Of a stretch of 23,675 nucleotides of DNA, positions 1-7,690 are shown piece after piece. Numbering within the stretch: the stretch's first letter is position 1; every line of letters starts with the position of its first letter. The notes below the pieces were generated by a model that saw nothing but the letters and a program-made list of their open reading frames with translations, was not told the origin of the DNA and searched no databases. Made by a program: the position numbers and the translations under genes. Source of the DNA: an uncultured Eubacteriales bacterium (lineage in GTDB: Bacteria; Bacillota_I; Bacilli_A; RF39; UBA660); NCBI GenBank assembly GCA_900321645.1, contig ONWZ01000079.1, forward strand, positions 1 to 23,675, read 5' to 3'.

Positions 1-85
1 ACTCAAGAGGCTGAAGAGGCGCCCCTGCTAAGGGTGTAGACCGGAGAATTCTGGTGCGAGAGTTCAAATCTCTCCTACTCCGCCA
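1..85 (+). tRNA. tRNA-Ser (GCU), 5' end cut by window edge
   Basis: Anticodon stem CGCCC/GGGTG encloses the loop CTGCTAA, giving anticodon GCT, which reads AGC/AGU serine codons. A long variable arm follows (about 36-59), as class II tRNA-Ser requires. The T arm is GAGAG-TTCAAAT-CTCTC. The 3' acceptor strand CTACTCC (75-81) is followed by G and an encoded CCA (83-85). About eight bases (the 5' acceptor strand and position 8) lie outside the window. A terminator follows directly. Confidence 0.95.
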
Positions 86-98
86 TTTATATAAAATT

Positions 99-127
99 CT
101 AGGATTAATTCCTAGTTTTTTTCTTTT
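99..127 (+). terminator. Rho-independent terminator after tRNA-Ser
   Basis: Stem CTAGGA (99-104) / TCCTAG (110-115) with loop TTAAT is followed by a long T-rich tract. It ends the tRNA transcript before recU. Confidence 0.85.
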
Positions 128-157
128 TTTTGTAGTATACTTTTCTTAGGTGGAAAT

Positions 158-688
158 ATGATAACTATTAAGAATAATAAACTGATTAATTATGGTAACC
201 GTGGAATGACACTTGAAAGTGATATCAATCTTACCAATAATTACTATATTGAAAAGAAAATCGCGCTAATTTATAAAAAGCCAGTACCAATCAAGGTATT
301 AAAGATTAATAGTACTAAAACAAGAATTTTAGATGCTTTTTATGAACAAAAATCAACTCTTGATTATAGTGGTATTTACAATGAAAAATATATTGAATTT
401 GATGCTAAGGAAACTAATAGTAAAACGAGTATTCCTTTAGCTAATATTCATAAGCATCAAATAGAACATATTAAAAATATTTTATATTTTAAAGGGATAG
501 CTTTCTTAATAGTTAGATTTAATTATCATAATAAAACCTTCATGTTACCGGGAGAATTACTTCTTAATTATCTAAACTTAACGAAGAAGAAATCGATTCC
601 TTATCAGTTTTTTTTAGATAATTGTAAGGAAATACCGATAAAATATAGTCCTAGATTAGATTATTTAAAAACAATTGATATTTTATAA
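158..688 (+). CDS. recU: Holliday junction resolvase RecU
   Basis: RecU is the Gram-positive resolvase that cuts four-way DNA junctions during recombinational repair and chromosome segregation. It works with RuvAB and modulates RecA. The protein has 176 residues and carries the family signatures: NRGMTLE near residues 14-20, LDYSGIY (68-74) and FDAKET (81-86). By analogy with Bacillus RecU the metal-binding residues would be D69, D82 (Glu in Bacillus) and K84. The motif HKHQIEHIK and the C-terminal PRLDYL segment also match. It is about 30 residues shorter than Bacillus RecU, missing the variable N-terminal extension. An AGGTGG ribosome site (148-153) supports the ATG at 158. It sits directly upstream of a class A PBP, the same recU-ponA order as in Bacillus. 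Confidence 0.95.
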   Translation: MITIKNNKLINYGNRGMTLESDINLTNNYYIEKKIALIYKKPVPIKVLKINSTKTRILDAFYEQKSTLDYSGIYNEKYIEFDAKETNSKTSIPLANIHKHQIEHIKNILYFKGIAFLIVRFNYHNKTFMLPGELLLNYLNLTKKKSIPYQFFLDNCKEIPIKYSPRLDYLKTIDIL

Positions 689-703
689 TTTATATATTAT
701 AAT
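675..703 (+). promoter_or_regulatory. Sigma-A type promoter for the PBP gene, inside the recU 3' end
   Basis: TTGATA (675-680), a 17-base spacer and TATAAT (698-703). The -35 box overlaps the last recU codons, so the PBP gene can be transcribed without recU. A second TATAAT lies at 705-710. Confidence 0.7.
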
Positions 704-740
704 ATATAATAGAAATGAATTAAGTAAGGAAGTTGAGAAA

Positions 741-3700
741 GTGAAAAGAATTAGAAAAAGAAATTTCTTAAATCGTATCGATGACGCTATCAATGATAAA
801 ATTGATGAAGTTAAAGAAAAAAATAATGAAAAGAAATTAGCTAAATTAGAAGAAAAAAAGGAAGATAAGAAAATAATTAAAAAGGATAGCAATAAGAAAC
901 TTAACGAAAAAGAACATCATATAAAGAATGACAAAAAGAATTTCAAAAAAGAAAAAGATGATTCTGAAGTTAAGATTTTTGACATTGAAGAAGAACAGTT
1001 ACCTAAATCTAAGAAAAGCAAAAAGAAAGTTACTGAAGAAACAGATTCAGAATTATTAAAAGTAGCTGATCTTGAAGAAGAAATAAATGAAGAAGTTGCC
1101 AAGAAAAAGCATAGGTTTCAATTATTTAAGAAAAAAGAAGCAAAAGTAAAAGAACCTAAAAAAGAAAAAAAGAAAAAGAAAGACGTTCCTGTTATTAATA
1201 ATAACAATAAGCATAAAGATAAAGGTGACAAGAAGAAACGTCCTTTCTGGAAAAAATTACTTACTTTTATTCTAATTATGTGTATTATTGGGGTTTTATC
1301 TGTAACGGCTTTCTTAGCATATATTGTTGTGACGGCACCAGAATTTAATGAAGCTGATTTAGTAATAAGAGATCAAACTGTCGTATATGATATCGATGGT
1401 AATATCATTGCTAAATTAGGAACACAAAAAAGAGAAAGCATTACATATGATCAATTACCACAAGTATTAGTTGATGCGATAATCGCTACAGAAGACTCAA
1501 GATTCTTCCAACACAATGGTGTTGACTTATTTAGATTTATTAAAGCTACGATTCAACAATTATTAGGTCAAGAAAGCGCCGGTGGTGCTTCTACCCTAAC
1601 CATGCAGACTGTTAAAAATAGAATTACCCAAAAAGGTAATACTAATGAAGGTAAAGTTGAAAAGATTATTCGTAAATTCCAAGACGTATATCTAGCGGTT
1701 TTTAAAGTTGAAAAAGAATTTTCGAAAGAAGAAATTTTGGAAATGTATATTAACGATAATGGTTTAGGAAGTTCATATTATGGTGTTGAAGAAGCATCTA
1801 AATACTATTTTGGTAAATCAGCATCTGACCTTACATTACCAGAAGCAGCAATGATTGCTGGATTATTCCAAGCACCAGGTAGACATAATCCATACTACGA
1901 CATTGATAGTGCTACTAAGCGTCAAAACTTAGTATTGAAACTTATGAAAGATCATGGTTATATAACCGAGGAAGAATATAAAATAGCTAAAAAGATTCCA
2001 ATTGAAAAATTATTAGTTGGAGCTAATAATAAAGATAATAAATATCAAGGATATATTGATACCGTTGTAGCGGAAGTACAAGATTTGACTGGTGATGATC
2101 CAGCTACTACTCCAATGAAAATTTATACTACAATGGAAAGAAGCATCCAAGATGGTATCAATAGTATTTTTTCAAGTAGTGCTCAATATATTTGGAAAGA
2201 TGAAAAAGTACAAGGTGGTGTGGCCGTAGTTAATTCTGAAACTGGCGGTATTGCTGCCGTTGGAACTGGTCGAAATAAGACTGGTGAAAGACAATTCAAT
2301 TATGCGACAATGGCGAAACGCCAACCAGGATCAACTGCTAAACCCCTATTCGATTATGGACCAGGTATTGAATTTAATAATTTCTCATCATATGAATTAT
2401 TTGTCGACGAACCATGGACCTATACAAGTGGTCCGGCTGTTAATAACTGGGATGGTGGATATTATGGATTAATTACTGCAAGATATGCATTGCAAGTGTC
2501 ACGTAACGTCCCTGCCCTAAAAGCATTCCAGCGCGTTGGAGCTAAGAATAGTCAAAAGTTTGTCGCTGGTTTGGGATTAAATGTATCCCTAAATACAAGT
2601 AGTGAAAACTATGAAGTATTTAGTAATGGCTTAGATAACACAATTAATGAAGCGTATGCCATCGGCGGTGTAGCAGAAGGATTTACTCCATTAGACATAG
2701 CCACTGCTTATGCTTGTTTCTCAAATGGCGGATATTATACTGAACCGCATACCGTAACTAAAATAGTTTATCGTGATACTAGTGATGAAAAAGAATATAA
2801 GTATACTAAAGAACGTGTCATGAAAGATTCAACTGCCTACATTATGAACAATATTCTTGAATCTGCTGTAAGTGGTGGTGGTTTCCATGGTGGTGCTAGA
2901 GTGTCTGGCTCACATGTTGCTGCTAAAACTGGTACTTCAAACTATGATGATGCTACCATGAGAGCAAAGGGCTTACCTGCTAGTGCCGTAAATGATTTGT
3001 GGACAGCAGCATATACTTCTAAATACTCAATTGCCGTATGGTATGGTTATGATAATGCCGATTCAAAATACTACAATGACTGGGGTGGCTATAAAGATAA
3101 TTTAACGGCTGAAGTTATGGCTTATATTCCAAAGGATACACGTGGATGGCCAATGCCAAGTTCAGTAGTAGCATCAGCCGTAGAAAAAGAAACATGGCCT
3201 GCACAATTACCAAGCGACAATACCCCATCAGATATGCGTCTAACCGAATATTTTGTAAGAGGTACACAACCAACTGAAGTATCTCCTAGATATCAGAAAT
3301 TAAATGATATTAAAAATTATAATGTAACTAATGATGGTAGTAACAGTGCAACAATTACTTGGGAATATGATACACCAAAAGTACTTACTCAAGCATATCT
3401 TGAAAATTATTTTAATCAATCAGTCTTTGGTAATAGTAAAGGTAGTTTATTAAACAGTAGATTAGATTATAATAAGAATACCTTAGGTGAAATTGGATTT
3501 GCTATCTATAAACAAGATGCCAATGGTTCATTAACTCTTATCGATTATGTCAAAGATCATAGTTATACATATAGGGGATATGGAGCAACCAATTTAGTTA
3601 TTAAAGCAGAACACAGCAAATTTAAATCAAATGCTTCAAGCGGCGTTAAAGTTTCATTAAATTTAGATGATCTTAATGTTAATAATATAGATGTTACTTT

Positions 3701-3959
3701 CTTCTCTAGCGGAGCTATTCAAGCTAAAACAGGAGCTTATGAAGAGCAAGGATTTAAGACAATTACTTATGGTAATTTAGATATTTCTAACAACGTAACA
3801 ATAATTTATTCAATTAGTGGTGATACTAATGTATATACAACTGCTACTGAATTCGAAACATTTGTTAATACATTACCGGTTGGAACATATACAATAACCT
3901 ATACGATAACATATCAAGGACAACAGGTTAAGAAAAATAGAACTTTAATTTTAAGTTAA
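741..3959 (+). CDS. Class A penicillin-binding protein (PBP1A-type glycosyltransferase/transpeptidase)
   Basis: Bifunctional peptidoglycan synthase that polymerises lipid II and crosslinks stem peptides outside the membrane. I chose the GTG at 741 because AAGGAAG (726-732) lies 8 bases upstream and the promoter lies just before it. The reading frame is open back to 675, but that start would lie inside recU. Predicted length is 1072 residues. Order: a Lys/Glu-rich cytoplasmic tail (about 1-168), a membrane helix (about 171-198), a GT51 domain with catalytic E251 in ATEDSRFF and the GGASTLTMQ motif, then a transpeptidase domain with STAK (S531), SRN (S587) and KTGT (K729). The C-terminal 280 residues look like beta-sandwich modules, one FN3-like (SATITWEYD) and one Ig-like at the end. 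Both active sites are intact. The charged tail is unusually long for the family. Confidence 0.95.
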   Translation: MKRIRKRNFLNRIDDAINDKIDEVKEKNNEKKLAKLEEKKEDKKIIKKDSNKKLNEKEHHIKNDKKNFKKEKDDSEVKIFDIEEEQLPKSKKSKKKVTEETDSELLKVADLEEEINEEVAKKKHRFQLFKKKEAKVKEPKKEKKKKKDVPVINNNNKHKDKGDKKKRPFWKKLLTFILIMCIIGVLSVTAFLAYIVVTAPEFNEADLVIRDQTVVYDIDGNIIAKLGTQKRESITYDQLPQVLVDAIIATEDSRFFQHNGVDLFRFIKATIQQLLGQESAGGASTLTMQTVKNRITQKGNTNEGKVEKIIRKFQDVYLAVFKVEKEFSKEEILEMYINDNGLGSSYYGVEEASKYYFGKSASDLTLPEAAMIAGLFQAPGRHNPYYDIDSATKRQNLVLKLMKDHGYITEEEYKIAKKIPIEKLLVGANNKDNKYQGYIDTVVAEVQDLTGDDPATTPMKIYTTMERSIQDGINSIFSSSAQYIWKDEKVQGGVAVVNSETGGIAAVGTGRNKTGERQFNYATMAKRQPGSTAKPLFDYGPGIEFNNFSSYELFVDEPWTYTSGPAVNNWDGGYYGLITARYALQVSRNVPALKAFQRVGAKNSQKFVAGLGLNVSLNTSSENYEVFSNGLDNTINEAYAIGGVAEGFTPLDIATAYACFSNGGYYTEPHTVTKIVYRDTSDEKEYKYTKERVMKDSTAYIMNNILESAVSGGGFHGGARVSGSHVAAKTGTSNYDDATMRAKGLPASAVNDLWTAAYTSKYSIAVWYGYDNADSKYYNDWGGYKDNLTAEVMAYIPKDTRGWPMPSSVVASAVEKETWPAQLPSDNTPSDMRLTEYFVRGTQPTEVSPRYQKLNDIKNYNVTNDGSNSATITWEYDTPKVLTQAYLENYFNQSVFGNSKGSLLNSRLDYNKNTLGEIGFAIYKQDANGSLTLIDYVKDHSYTYRGYGATNLVIKAEHSKFKSNASSGVKVSLNLDDLNVNNIDVTFFSSGAIQAKTGAYEEQGFKTITYGNLDISNNVTIIYSISGDTNVYTTATEFETFVNTLPVGTYTITYTITYQGQQVKKNRTLILS

Positions 3960-3982
3960 AGAATGCTAAAGCATTCTTTTTC
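3960..3982 (+). terminator. Terminator after the PBP gene
   Basis: Stem AGAATGC (3960-3966) / GCATTCT (3971-3977), loop TAAA, followed by a T run. It begins at the base after the PBP stop codon. Confidence 0.85.
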
Positions 3983-3991
3983 TGTTATAAT
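3983..3991 (+). promoter_or_regulatory. Extended -10 promoter for the Nudix gene
   Basis: TGTTATAAT (3983-3991) is an extended -10 element immediately after the terminator T run and 15 bases before the Nudix start. No good -35 box is seen at 17 bases. Confidence 0.5.
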
Positions 3992-4006
3992 ATTTATGGA
4001 GGAATT

Positions 4007-4441
4007 ATGGAAAGAAAACATACTCATATAGGAGCATATGGTATTATTACCAATAATAAACAAATAATCTTAATTAAAAAAGCACGAGGGGGCTATACCG
4101 GATTATTAGATCTTCCTGGTGGTGGGATTGAGCACACCGAGAAGCCTGAAGAAGCATTAGTTAGAGAAATTATGGAAGAAGTTGGTATTAAAATTAATAA
4201 TTACCAATTAATTAATGCTTTATCGAATAATATTACTTGGAAAGTAAGAGATGATTTCTATGAAGATCTACATCATCTTGGCATTATTTATCTAATTCAT
4301 GATGATAATAATCATATTAAAAATGAACCCGATGGAATCGATTCAAATGGGGCGATGTGGTATAACATTGATGAGCTAGATGAGACGACCCTTACGCCAT
4401 TTGCTAAATATGCCGTAAATTATTTAAAAAACAACAAGTGA
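4007..4441 (+). CDS. Nudix family hydrolase
   Basis: A 144-residue cytosolic enzyme of the Nudix superfamily, which hydrolyses nucleoside diphosphates linked to other groups using Mg2+ or Mn2+. The full Nudix box is visible as G39-x5-E45-x7-R53-E54-x-x-E57-E58-x-G60, with LPGGG just before it. The substrate cannot be told from sequence; candidates include oxidised nucleotides or dinucleotide polyphosphates. GGAGG (3998-4002) lies 4 bases before the ATG. The gene stands alone between a terminator and the tmRNA promoter and ends in TGA, evidence that TGA is a stop in this genome. Confidence 0.92.
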   Translation: MERKHTHIGAYGIITNNKQIILIKKARGGYTGLLDLPGGGIEHTEKPEEALVREIMEEVGIKINNYQLINALSNNITWKVRDDFYEDLHHLGIIYLIHDDNNHIKNEPDGIDSNGAMWYNIDELDETTLTPFAKYAVNYLKNNK

Positions 4442-4445
4442 TTGT

Positions 4446-4474
4446 TTGACACACGAACTAATTTATGCTATAAT
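4446..4474 (+). promoter_or_regulatory. Consensus sigma-A promoter of tmRNA
   Basis: TTGACA (4446-4451), a 17-base spacer and TATAAT (4469-4474), with TGC before the -10 (extended -10). Both boxes are perfect consensus. Predicted start of transcription is near 4481, just upstream of the mature tmRNA 5' end. Confidence 0.92.
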
Positions 4475-4486
4475 TATACGTGCAAT

Positions 4487-4831
4487 GGGGTCGTCTTGGC
4501 TTCGACAGAAGTATGCGTCTCTATTTTGCAGGCCGAGTGCCTACGTAAAAGGCAAACCAAAATAACTGGAAACAGAAATAATTTAGCGGTTGCATACGCC
4601 TAGTTGGCGGTAACCACTTCTTTACTACTTTGCTTATGAGTGGTAATAGAAGTTAATAAAATAAGCTATAATGTGTTTAATTCCTATAGAACACATCGAA
4701 TTTGATAGGATAATAAATATTCTTTTTGTTAATTTCTAAAATATTTATGATTTCTAAAAATTAACTAAGCCTGTAGATAAATATTGTACAATTACTCTTG
4801 GACAGGGGTTCAACTCCCCTCGACTCCACCA
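4487..4831 (+). ncRNA. ssrA: Transfer-messenger RNA (tmRNA, SsrA)
   Basis: Rescues ribosomes stalled on broken mRNAs with SmpB and tags the nascent peptide. The 5' acceptor strand GGGGTCG (4487-4493) pairs with CGACTCC (4821-4827), including the G3-U pair recognised by alanyl-tRNA synthetase. The T arm (GGGGTTCAACTCCCC) and an encoded ACCA end at 4831. The tag frame starts at GGA 4568-4570 after AAAATAACT, matching the Bacillus layout, and encodes GNRNNLAVAYA before TAG (4601-4603). With the alanine carried by tmRNA the tag is A-GNRNNLAVAYA. Length is 345 bases, a normal one-piece tmRNA. Confidence 0.97.
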
Positions 4832-4842
4832 TTATGGCTAAT

Positions 4843-4868
4843 AACTAAACAGTTGTTTAGTTTTTTTT
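4843..4868 (+). terminator. Terminator after tmRNA
   Basis: Stem AACTAAAC (4843-4850) / GTTTAGTT (4855-4862), loop AGTT, followed by a T run to 4868. Confidence 0.88.
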
Positions 4869-4879
4869 ATAGTTAAAAC

Positions 4880-4908
4880 TTGACAAACGAATAAAAGTAT
4901 GCTAATAT
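4880..4908 (+). promoter_or_regulatory. Strong sigma-A promoter for the 4936-5848 operon
   Basis: TTGACA (4880-4885), a 17-base spacer and TAATAT (4903-4908) preceded by TGC (extended -10). It precedes an AAGGGGG ribosome site at 4922-4928. Confidence 0.8.
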
Positions 4909-4935
4909 ATTAAGCCGATTCAAGGGGGAATTAAT

Positions 4936-5469
4936 ATGTATATTGATTATAGTAAAATCGTAGTGGAAGATTTCACTAAGTATATTGATGCTGAGAAATT
5001 AGCAGAATTAAAGGAAATAGCTAGAAAAGAAAAGACTTATTTAACAAATCGTTACAATCCAAATACTTTGAGAGGAATCGTTGATCGTAAGGCATGGGAA
5101 ATTGTTAGTATCAACGCTAGGCACCAATTAAGAAATGATTTAGAAAAGGCTATAATTGCTAACAATATTGTTTTTGATAATCAAAAATTTGCTAGTATTT
5201 TAAATAGTGGTAACTTTGATTTAGAATCATTAGAAACATTTATGAAGATTGTTAGATATGTTAAGACTAGATTAGCTAATGGTGATTTTGATGAGAAAGA
5301 TCAAAAATACGTTAGAATTGCTGATAGTTTTGCTTTGAAATTAGCAAACCACTTCAAGAAATATATTGGTATCAGTGATCAAAATCTTATTATTAATAAA
5401 ATTAACGAAGTTATTTCTTACGAACCAGAATTGATTACTAGTAAAAAAAGCGATCATTCTCGTAAATAA
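4936..5469 (+). CDS. Conserved-looking hypothetical protein, first gene of a two-gene operon
   Basis: I do not recognise this 177-residue protein. It has no signal peptide or membrane segment. Composition suggests a mostly helical soluble protein, with charged helices and a basic, polar tail ending SDHSRK. A strong promoter (4880-4908) and the ribosome site AAGGGGG (4922-4928, 7 bases before ATG) argue for substantial expression. The second gene follows after 10 bases, with its AAGGAGG overlapping this stop codon. Codon use and base composition match the neighbours, so there is no sign of recent transfer. Confidence 0.85.
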   Translation: MYIDYSKIVVEDFTKYIDAEKLAELKEIARKEKTYLTNRYNPNTLRGIVDRKAWEIVSINARHQLRNDLEKAIIANNIVFDNQKFASILNSGNFDLESLETFMKIVRYVKTRLANGDFDEKDQKYVRIADSFALKLANHFKKYIGISDQNLIINKINEVISYEPELITSKKSDHSRK

Positions 5470-5479
5470 GGAGGATAAT

Positions 5480-5848
5480 ATGAAAAAAGAAATCTTTGAG
5501 GGATTAATCGAAAACGAAAAAGTTGATTTAATATATAGCACTACTCGTTTTGCAGGTGAAAAAATGTATATTAATTATACGATTATTTGTGATATACATA
5601 GTGCAACTGAGGACGTAAAACTATTAGAAACAATTGTTGCCACTATGTATGTTATAAAAGAATTATTATCTAAACATAAAATTGCTTTTAGTTATACAGT
5701 TAAAACAAGTGAAGAATTTGAAAATGAAATAACTAAAAATTATTCTGGCGTTGTAAAAAGACTAATAGATTCTGAAATACTATATAGTAAAGATAATTAT
5801 TATGCAGATATTATCGAAGAAACTAAGCAACAATCTAAAAGAGCATAA
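5480..5848 (+). CDS. Hypothetical protein, second gene of the operon
   Basis: A 122-residue protein I do not recognise. It appears soluble, with a mixed alpha/beta pattern: a beta-rich N-terminal half (YSTTRF, YINYTIICDIH) and a helical C-terminal half ending in KQQSKRA. AAGGAGG (5468-5474) overlaps the stop of the upstream gene and lies 5 bases before this ATG, so the two are probably translated together and may act together. The stop codon sits in the loop of the operon's terminator. Confidence 0.85.
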   Translation: MKKEIFEGLIENEKVDLIYSTTRFAGEKMYINYTIICDIHSATEDVKLLETIVATMYVIKELLSKHKIAFSYTVKTSEEFENEITKNYSGVVKRLIDSEILYSKDNYYADIIEETKQQSKRA

Positions 5849-5865
5849 ATTTGCTCTTTTTTTTT
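5837..5865 (+). terminator. Terminator of the 4936-5848 operon
   Basis: Stem AAAAGAGCA (5837-5845) / TGCTCTTTT (5852-5860), loop TAAATT that contains the TAA stop of the upstream gene, then a T tract. Confidence 0.88.
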
Positions 5866-5879
5866 ACGCTCTTTTTTAG

Positions 5880-5885
5880 TATAAT
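5880..5885 (+). promoter_or_regulatory. Putative -10 box for the PAP2-tmcAL operon
   Basis: TATAAT lies 19 bases before the PAP2 start and just after the previous terminator. The position of the -35 box is occupied by a T run, so the match there is weak. Confidence 0.45.
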
Positions 5886-5904
5886 ATATTAAAGAGGAAT
5901 AATT

Positions 5905-6549
5905 ATGAAACAAAAAAAAGAAGAAAATAAAATTAATGTTCATTTAAGTAAGAAGATGATTATTTTTTATGTTATGATTTCCCTATTCATCATTCTCGCT
6001 GTCATAACTAAATTACATATTATTAAACCAATCGATGATGCTGTCGAATCGTTCGCTATCGGTATAAGAAACGAAAAATTAACCAGTATAATGATTTATA
6101 TTACTAATATTAGTAGAGCTTATTTCTTGATTTCAATCAGTATTATCTTACTTTTCTTATTAAAAAATAAGAAACATGCCCTATTAATCATTATTAATCT
6201 AACATGTGTCTTTTTAACTAGTCAAATATTTAAACGTATCATTAGAAGGGCTCGTCCCGACGGTGAAAACTTAATAGGAGCTTTTGGCTATAGTTTTCCA
6301 TCAGGACATGCAATGGTTAGTCTAGCCTATTTTACTTTCATTTTATATTTAATAAATAAAAAAGTAAAATCTAAAACAAGACGTATTATTTTAACTGTTA
6401 TTAATTATTTATTAATCTTATCAATTGGTTTTAGTCGTATCTATTTGGGGGTTCACTATACATCTGATGTTATAGCTGGATTTATCCTTTCAGTAGCATA
6501 TATGATGATTTTCTTAACTATTGTTGATAGACAAGAGGAAAAAGCATGA
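5905..6549 (+). CDS. PAP2 family membrane phosphatase
   Basis: Integral membrane phosphatase of the PAP2 superfamily, which removes phosphate from lipid pyrophosphates or phosphatidic acids at the outer membrane face. A role in recycling undecaprenyl pyrophosphate (BacA-independent, YodM/PgpB-like) is plausible but not proven. All three signature motifs are present: K110-x6-R117-P118, P132-S-G-H135 and S177-R-x5-H184-x3-D188. About six hydrophobic segments are visible, typical for the family at 214 residues. AAAGAGG (5891-5897) precedes the ATG. Its TGA stop overlaps the tmcAL start in an ATGA, so the two are translationally coupled. Confidence 0.92.
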   Translation: MKQKKEENKINVHLSKKMIIFYVMISLFIILAVITKLHIIKPIDDAVESFAIGIRNEKLTSIMIYITNISRAYFLISISIILLFLLKNKKHALLIIINLTCVFLTSQIFKRIIRRARPDGENLIGAFGYSFPSGHAMVSLAYFTFILYLINKKVKSKTRRIILTVINYLLILSIGFSRIYLGVHYTSDVIAGFILSVAYMMIFLTIVDRQEEKA

Positions 6550-7682
6550 AAATTATCGGAATAATTGCCGAATATAATCCTTTTCATTTAGGACATTTAT
6601 ATCAGATTAATAAAATAAAAGAATTATATCCCGATTCATTAATAATTGCTATAATCAGTACTAGTTTTACTGAGCGTGGTGAAATATCTTTATTAAACAA
6701 ATGGGATAAGACAAAAATATGTTTAGAAAGTAATATTGATTTAGTTGTGGAATTACCTACCCTATATGCCACCCAATCAGCGGATATGTTTGCTTATGGA
6801 GCTTTAAAAATATTAAATGCTTTACATATTGATACATTAGTGTTTGGGACTGAAAGTGACAATATTGATGAATTAACATTACTAGCCAAAACACAATTAA
6901 CTAATCAAAAATATGATTCTTTAGTCAAAGAATACTTGGATAAGGGAATTAACTATCCTACGGCAATGAGTAAGGCTCTCGCTGATATAACTAATATCAA
7001 GATTGATATGCCAAATGATTTATTAGCGTTATCGTATATTAAGGAAATAATTAAGAATAATTATCCGATTACACCAGTTTCAATTAAAAGAACAAATGAT
7101 TATCATAGTAAAGAGGTGACATCTGATATCGTTAATGCCAGTTTAATTAGAACTATGTTAAATGAAGGTAAAGATATCTCACAATATGTACCTAAAATAA
7201 CATTAAAATATATCAATCATAAAGTTACTTTAGATAATGCTTATCATTATTTAATTTATAATATTATGAATAATCAAGAACATTTAAATGAATATTTAAC
7301 GATTGACGAAGGAATTGAAAATCGTATTTTAAAACAAATTCCTTTATCTAATAATTGGCATGAATTAGTAATGAATATTAAAACCAAAAGATATACTTAT
7401 AACAAAATTAATCGTATGTTAATTCATCTTCTTTTAAATATTAGAAAAGAAGATAATACCAAAGAAACATATCTTAGAATTCTTGGCTTTAATAAAAATG
7501 GTAAAACCTATTTAAAAAGTATTAAATCAACTATTGATGAACCTATCTATACTAACTACAAGCCAAATAAGAATAAAGCGTTTGATCTTGAATATCATGC
7601 CACTTTTACTTATTCACTAATCGTTAATGATTTATCATTAACGATAAAAGAATATAAAAACAAGCCAATCATTAAAGATTAG
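6546..7682 (+). CDS. tmcAL: tRNA(Met) cytidine acetate ligase TmcAL
   Basis: TmcAL (formerly YlbM in Bacillus) uses acetate and ATP to make N4-acetylcytidine at the wobble position of elongator tRNA-Met. The N-terminus carries the nucleotidyltransferase signature: GIIAEYNPFHLGH (residues 5-17) with the HxGH motif at H14-H17. TSFTERGE and DLVVELPT follow, as expected in this family. Length is 378 residues, slightly shorter than the Bacillus protein. The start overlaps the PAP2 stop by four bases (ATGA). The 3' end overlaps the convergent gene on the other strand by 11 bases. Confidence 0.93.
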   Translation: MKIIGIIAEYNPFHLGHLYQINKIKELYPDSLIIAIISTSFTERGEISLLNKWDKTKICLESNIDLVVELPTLYATQSADMFAYGALKILNALHIDTLVFGTESDNIDELTLLAKTQLTNQKYDSLVKEYLDKGINYPTAMSKALADITNIKIDMPNDLLALSYIKEIIKNNYPITPVSIKRTNDYHSKEVTSDIVNASLIRTMLNEGKDISQYVPKITLKYINHKVTLDNAYHYLIYNIMNNQEHLNEYLTIDEGIENRILKQIPLSNNWHELVMNIKTKRYTYNKINRMLIHLLLNIRKEDNTKETYLRILGFNKNGKTYLKSIKSTIDEPIYTNYKPNKNKAFDLEYHATFTYSLIVNDLSLTIKEYKNKPIIKD

Positions 7683-7690
7683 CTTGTTTT
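7657..7690. terminator. Bidirectional terminator shared by tmcAL and the convergent gene
   Basis: Stem AAAACAAGC (7657-7665) / GCTTGTTTT (7682-7690) continues inward as AATC/GATT after one mismatch. U-rich tails occur on both strands. Both stop codons (7680-7682 on plus, 7672-7674 on minus) lie inside the hairpin. Confidence 0.7.

Noticed and set aside
683..1102. Minus-strand open frames over the Lys-rich PBP tail
   Set aside because: They arise from the AAA/GAA-rich sequence read backwards, giving Phe/Ser-rich translations. No promoter or ribosome site supports them.
2251..2472. Open frame inside the PBP coding region
   Set aside because: It overlaps the transpeptidase region in another frame, has no ribosome site, and no family features. 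The PBP frame is well supported.
5341..5541. Minus-strand open frame between the two unknown genes
   Set aside because: It overlaps well-signalled plus-strand genes and has no own start signals.
4439..6549. TGA reassignment to Trp, as in Mycoplasma
   Set aside because: TGA ends the Nudix gene (4439-4441) and the PAP2 gene (6547-6549) exactly where the families end, so it is a stop here.
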